Part shown: piece after piece, positions 5,316 through 7,590 of the stretch
Layout of the letters: each line of letters begins with the position of its first letter
Numbering within the stretch: the first letter of the stretch is position 1
From: DASQUK01 sp046723645
GTDB lineage: Bacteria; Actinomycetota; Acidimicrobiia; Acidimicrobiales; VFJN01
Length of the DNA stretch: 7,590 bases
Direction of reading: 5' to 3'
NCBI GenBank assembly: GCA_046723645.1
Contig: JBKOUY010000241.1
Coordinates: 1-7,590 of the forward strand
Made by a program: the position numbers and the translations under genes
Notes under the pieces: model-generated
Told to the model about the DNA's origin: nothing
What the model saw: only the letters and a program-made list of their open reading frames with translations
Database searches by the model: none

Positions 5316-6023
5316 GTGGCCACTGTTGAGACATCTGACACGCCCAACGTGTCGCCCTCCGACCTGCGCGACGCCGCCGCGCTGTGTCGAGGAACGCTGG
5401 AGCCTCTCGTGGACCGGGACTGGTCGGCCGCGGCGGGTGATCTCGCCTGGGATGTGCGCACGACGCTGGCCCACGCCAGTGATGCCCTCGCGTGGTACGC
5501 GGCGCACCTCGCCATCCGTGGCCGGAGGCGTCTGCGCGTCGATCTCCGGGTCCACGACGATGCGACCAACGCCGAGGTACTCGAGGTCCTCGACGCGGCT
5601 GCGGCCATGCTGGCGCAGGTCGCGATGACTGCTCCGCCGGACGCGCGCGCCTACCACTCGGCTGGCATGGCCGACGTCACCGGGTTCCTGGGAATGGGTT
5701 GCGACGAGGTTCTCGTCCACGGCTGGGACGCCTGTCAGGGCCTCGGGTCGCAGTTCGACGTGCCGCCGGGCTTGGCGGACCGCGTCCTACGGCGCCTGTT
5801 CCCGTGGGCACCGACGGACGTTGCGCCCTGGCCCGCGCTCCTGTGGGCGAACGGACGCATCGACCTTCCGGGCCGGCGCTCGCGCCTCGGACCGGACTGG
5901 CTGTGGCACTGCGCTCCGCTCGACGAGTGGGATGGCGCGATACCGAGTTGGGATGGATCCGCCCCCGGACGCTTCGAGTGGGACGCGGCGGTGGGCCGCT
6001 GGCGGGCAGTTATGGTGCGCTGA
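5316..6023 (+). CDS. Maleylpyruvate isomerase-type / DinB-fold mycothiol-dependent protein
   Basis: This is a 235-aa protein whose N-terminal two thirds is the four-helix DinB-like domain found in mycothiol-dependent maleylpyruvate isomerase (MDMPI_N). The metal triad is visible: His53 in TLAHASDALAWYA, then Glu131 and His135 in DEVLVHGWDA. The Glu-to-His spacing of four matches the characterised isomerase. These enzymes bind a divalent metal and usually use mycothiol, the actinobacterial thiol, to isomerise, conjugate or remove groups. No gentisate-pathway gene is nearby, so true maleylpyruvate isomerase activity is not supported. The C-terminal 70 residues are rich in Trp (PWPALLWANG, WLWHCAPLDEWDG) and may cap the active site. 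The start is GTG, preceded by GGGGAGG at 5301-5307. It lies 87 bp after the SDR, on the same strand and possibly in the same transcript. Fold and metal site are well supported; the substrate is unknown. Confidence 0.87.
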   Translation: MATVETSDTPNVSPSDLRDAAALCRGTLEPLVDRDWSAAAGDLAWDVRTTLAHASDALAWYAAHLAIRGRRRLRVDLRVHDDATNAEVLEVLDAAAAMLAQVAMTAPPDARAYHSAGMADVTGFLGMGCDEVLVHGWDACQGLGSQFDVPPGLADRVLRRLFPWAPTDVAPWPALLWANGRIDLPGRRSRLGPDWLWHCAPLDEWDGAIPSWDGSAPGRFEWDAAVGRWRAVMVR

Positions 6024-6030
6024 GGATCCA

Positions 6031-6052
6031 AGGACGGGCTATCGGCCGTCCT
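6031..6052 (+). terminator. 7-bp hairpin between the MDMPI-type gene and the next gene
   Basis: AGGACGG (6031-6037) pairs exactly with CCGTCCT (6046-6052) around an 8-nt loop, starting 8 bp after the MDMPI-type stop codon. It could attenuate or end transcription, or protect the 3' end of the upstream message. No T-run follows, so it is not a standard intrinsic terminator. Confidence 0.35.
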
Positions 6053-6081
6053 GGAAGGCGAATCGGCGATCGGGAGCAGCT

Positions 6082-6477
6082 GTGGCGACGTGGTACCGAT
6101 ACTCGTTCGACAAGCGGCTGGTCATGTTCTGGGGCGTCTTCGGCGTCCGACCGTCGAAGGACGGAGTCACGCTCACCGACGACGGGCAACTGCGGGCGAC
6201 GTTCGGCCTCCTCACGCTCGAGACCCCGCTCGACAATGTCGACGGAGCCCACGTCACGCGGAACTACCGCTGGTGGACGGCGGCGGGGGCACGGGGCTCG
6301 ATGAAGGACGACGGGCTCACGTTCGGAACGAACGCGAACGCCGGCGTGTGCATCCACTTCCGCGACAAGGTGCCCTCGCCGCTCCGTCGCCAGGGCCACT
6401 CAGCGTTGACGGTCACCGTCGAGGATCTCGAAGGCTTGACGGCGGCGCTCGCCCGTCCGACCGGTGGTGCACAGTGA
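6082..6477 (+). CDS. Conserved hypothetical protein, 131 aa (no function assigned)
   Basis: I do not recognise a named domain. The sequence looks like a compact, mostly beta-strand cytoplasmic protein: FGVRPSKDGVTLTDDGQLRATFG (read as two short strands, 20-42), ETPLDNVDGAHVTRNYRWW (47-65), DDGLTFGTNANAGVCIHF (77-93) and HSALTVTVEDLEGLTAAL (106-122). The alternating hydrophobic pattern and closing helix recall bacterial PH-like domains, but this is only an impression. Similar actinobacterial proteins with GVCIHF and HSALTVTV blocks are familiar to me as uncharacterised. No signal peptide or membrane segment is seen. The GTG start is chosen because GGGAG (6072-6076) precedes it by 5 nt and the family-like sequence starts at once; the open frame extends further upstream but would overlap the MDMPI-type gene. 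The gap to that gene is 58 bp and contains a hairpin. It converges with the regulator gene, 64 bp apart. Confidence 0.8.
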   Translation: MATWYRYSFDKRLVMFWGVFGVRPSKDGVTLTDDGQLRATFGLLTLETPLDNVDGAHVTRNYRWWTAAGARGSMKDDGLTFGTNANAGVCIHFRDKVPSPLRRQGHSALTVTVEDLEGLTAALARPTGGAQ

Positions 6478-6541
6478 AGTGCCATGTCCCCCCTGCATCC
6501 TCGGCTTGTAGGGAACTTTGCCCTCGGCGCCCCTCACCACG

Positions 6542-7564
6542 TCACGGGATCCCAGCTCCGTCGCTCGCGGCCTGTCGCGTCGAGACGCTTCGTGGCCGTG
6601 CTCTCGCTGTGGACTGGGTCGATCGGAACAGCGACGGCGTGACGTGGTAGCTCGCCACGAAGGCCTGGCGCAGCGTCTCCGCTGACGAGAAACCGCAGGC
6701 ACGTGCGATCCGGGGGAGTGGGAGGGAGGTCGAGGCGAGCATCCGCGCTGCGACTTCGAGCCGGACGCGGCGCACCAGCTGACCGGGTGACTCTCCGAAT
6801 TGCTCGGTGAACAGACGCGTGAGGTGACGGACGCTGACGCCCGCGCTGGCGGCGAGGACTGCAACGCGAAGGTCGGCGTCGGGATGGGCCATGACGTGGT
6901 CGAGCACGCCACGCACCAGGCGATCCTGGGGTCGCGGCGTGGTGGTGAAGAGGCTCATCTGCGCCTGGTCGCCGGGTCGCTTGAGATAGGTGACCATGCC
7001 GAGGGCGACGCGTCGTGCGACCTCGGGGCCGTGGTCCTCCTCGATGAACGCGAGGGTCAAGTCCAGCGAGGCGGTCACACCGGCCGACGTCGCGACGTTG
7101 CCGTCTCGAATGTAGATCGGGCCGGCATCGACGCGGATTCCCGGGAAGCGCACGGCCAGCCCCGGGGCGAACTCCCAGTGCGTGGTCACGGGGCGACCGT
7201 CGAGCAGGCCTGCCGCAGCCAGGATCGTTGCCCCCGTGCAGACGGATGCGACGCGGCGAGCGTTGCCGGCCAGCCGGCGTACCCGGTCCAGCAACCGGGG
7301 ATCGGATGCTGCGATCTCGTGCCCGAAGCCCCCGGAAACGAGCAGCGTGTCGAGATCATCCACGGGGTCTTCGAGGCGGGCTTGAGCTCGCAGCTCGAGG
7401 CCGGAGTCGCAGTGAATGGTGCGTCCACCGAGTGACGCGACTCGCACCCGGTATGGCGGGTGAGCACCCACCAGGTTCGCGGCGTAGAAGCCCGTGGTGA
7501 CGCAGGAGATGTCGACCAGCTCGGCGCCGTCGTAGGCCACGACCACGACATGACGCGGATCCAC
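6542..7564 (-). CDS. GlxA-family transcriptional regulator (DJ-1/PfpI domain + AraC-type HTH)
   Basis: This is a 340-aa DNA-binding regulator with the usual GlxA/FtrA/ArgR-type layout. Residues 5-195 form a DJ-1/PfpI amidotransferase-like domain with the elbow ASVCTGATILAAAGLL (Cys109) and TTHW (127-130), which in this class is thought to sense a small molecule. Residues about 215-315 form the AraC/XylS domain: the first helix-turn-helix lies in VAVLAASAGVSVRHLTRLF (234-252), the second in LPRIARACGFSSAETLRQAF (283-302), and YHVTPSLFR ends the domain. The last 25 residues are a polar, probably disordered tail. Unlike many GlxA proteins it keeps the nucleophile Cys. Its domain shares SVCTGA and AAGLLDG with the hydratase encoded 2.4 kb away. 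The GTG at 7564 is the earliest possible start, since an in-frame TAG lies four codons before it; the ribosome site is weak (TAGGG). The likely targets are the neighbouring divergent operons, but this is inferred from position only. Confidence 0.93.
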   Translation of the reverse strand: MDPRHVVVVAYDGAELVDISCVTTGFYAANLVGAHPPYRVRVASLGGRTIHCDSGLELRAQARLEDPVDDLDTLLVSGGFGHEIAASDPRLLDRVRRLAGNARRVASVCTGATILAAAGLLDGRPVTTHWEFAPGLAVRFPGIRVDAGPIYIRDGNVATSAGVTASLDLTLAFIEEDHGPEVARRVALGMVTYLKRPGDQAQMSLFTTTPRPQDRLVRGVLDHVMAHPDADLRVAVLAASAGVSVRHLTRLFTEQFGESPGQLVRRVRLEVAARMLASTSLPLPRIARACGFSSAETLRQAFVASYHVTPSLFRSTQSTARARPRSVSTRQAASDGAGIP

Positions 7565-7590
7565 GCTGGAACCCTAGGTCCCGGGCCACG

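Noticed and set aside
4347..5720. A 457-codon open frame on the minus strand, antisense to the SDR and MDMPI-type genes
   Set aside because: It is low-complexity (Arg/Gly/His/Asp-rich), matches no family and lies opposite well-supported genes. Long antisense frames are expected at this GC content.
6478..6541. A terminator between the two convergent genes at the right side
   Set aside because: I searched the 64-bp gap and found no convincing stem-loop or T-run on either strand.
1..7590. tRNA, rRNA, CRISPR array, riboswitch, insertion sequence or prophage
   Set aside because: None of their hallmarks was seen: no cloverleaf ending in CCA, no regularly spaced repeats, no transposase or integrase motifs, and no conserved leader fold that I could recognise by eye.

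Overview
The window is a 7.6-kb piece of a high-GC chromosome. Codon third positions are strongly G/C, GTG starts are used, and one gene encodes a mycothiol-dependent-isomerase-type protein. Together these point to an actinobacterium; the genus cannot be fixed from this sequence. No rRNA, tRNA, CRISPR array, transposase or phage gene was seen.

Layout, left to right. (1) Minus strand, 1-1541: the 5' two thirds or more of a secreted glycoside hydrolase family 3 enzyme, cut by the window edge. (2) 1542-1793: a non-coding gap holding a striking 15-bp perfect inverted repeat. (3) Minus strand, 1794-2243: a small VOC/glyoxalase-fold protein. (4) 2244-2532: a gap with a plus-strand remnant of a HAF-type repeat protein and GC-rich hairpins. 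(5) Minus strand, 4178 down to 2533: an isonitrile-hydratase-like DJ-1/PfpI protein followed by an arginase-family (ureohydrolase) protein, a likely two-gene operon. (6) 4179-4472: a divergent promoter region with repeated TGTTCGGC-type elements and a GTACGCGTAC palindrome. (7) Plus strand, 4473-6477: an atypical short-chain dehydrogenase/reductase that lacks the catalytic residues, a MDMPI/DinB-fold mycothiol-dependent-type protein, and a 131-aa uncharacterised protein. (8) Minus strand, 7564 down to 6542: a GlxA-type regulator (DJ-1/PfpI domain plus AraC helix-turn-helix), convergent with the previous gene.

How the genes may work together. The hydratase/ureohydrolase pair, the divergent SDR and the GlxA-type regulator form a plausible small metabolic or detoxification cluster acting on C-N compounds. 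The regulator's sensor domain is homologous to the hydratase itself. That functional link is inference from gene order and family knowledge. The GH3 and VOC genes look unrelated to it. The points most worth a second look are the SDR with no Ser-Tyr-Lys triad, the Cys in place of a metal-ligand His in the ureohydrolase, the repeats in the divergent promoter, the HAF remnant, and the large inverted repeat upstream of the GH3 gene.
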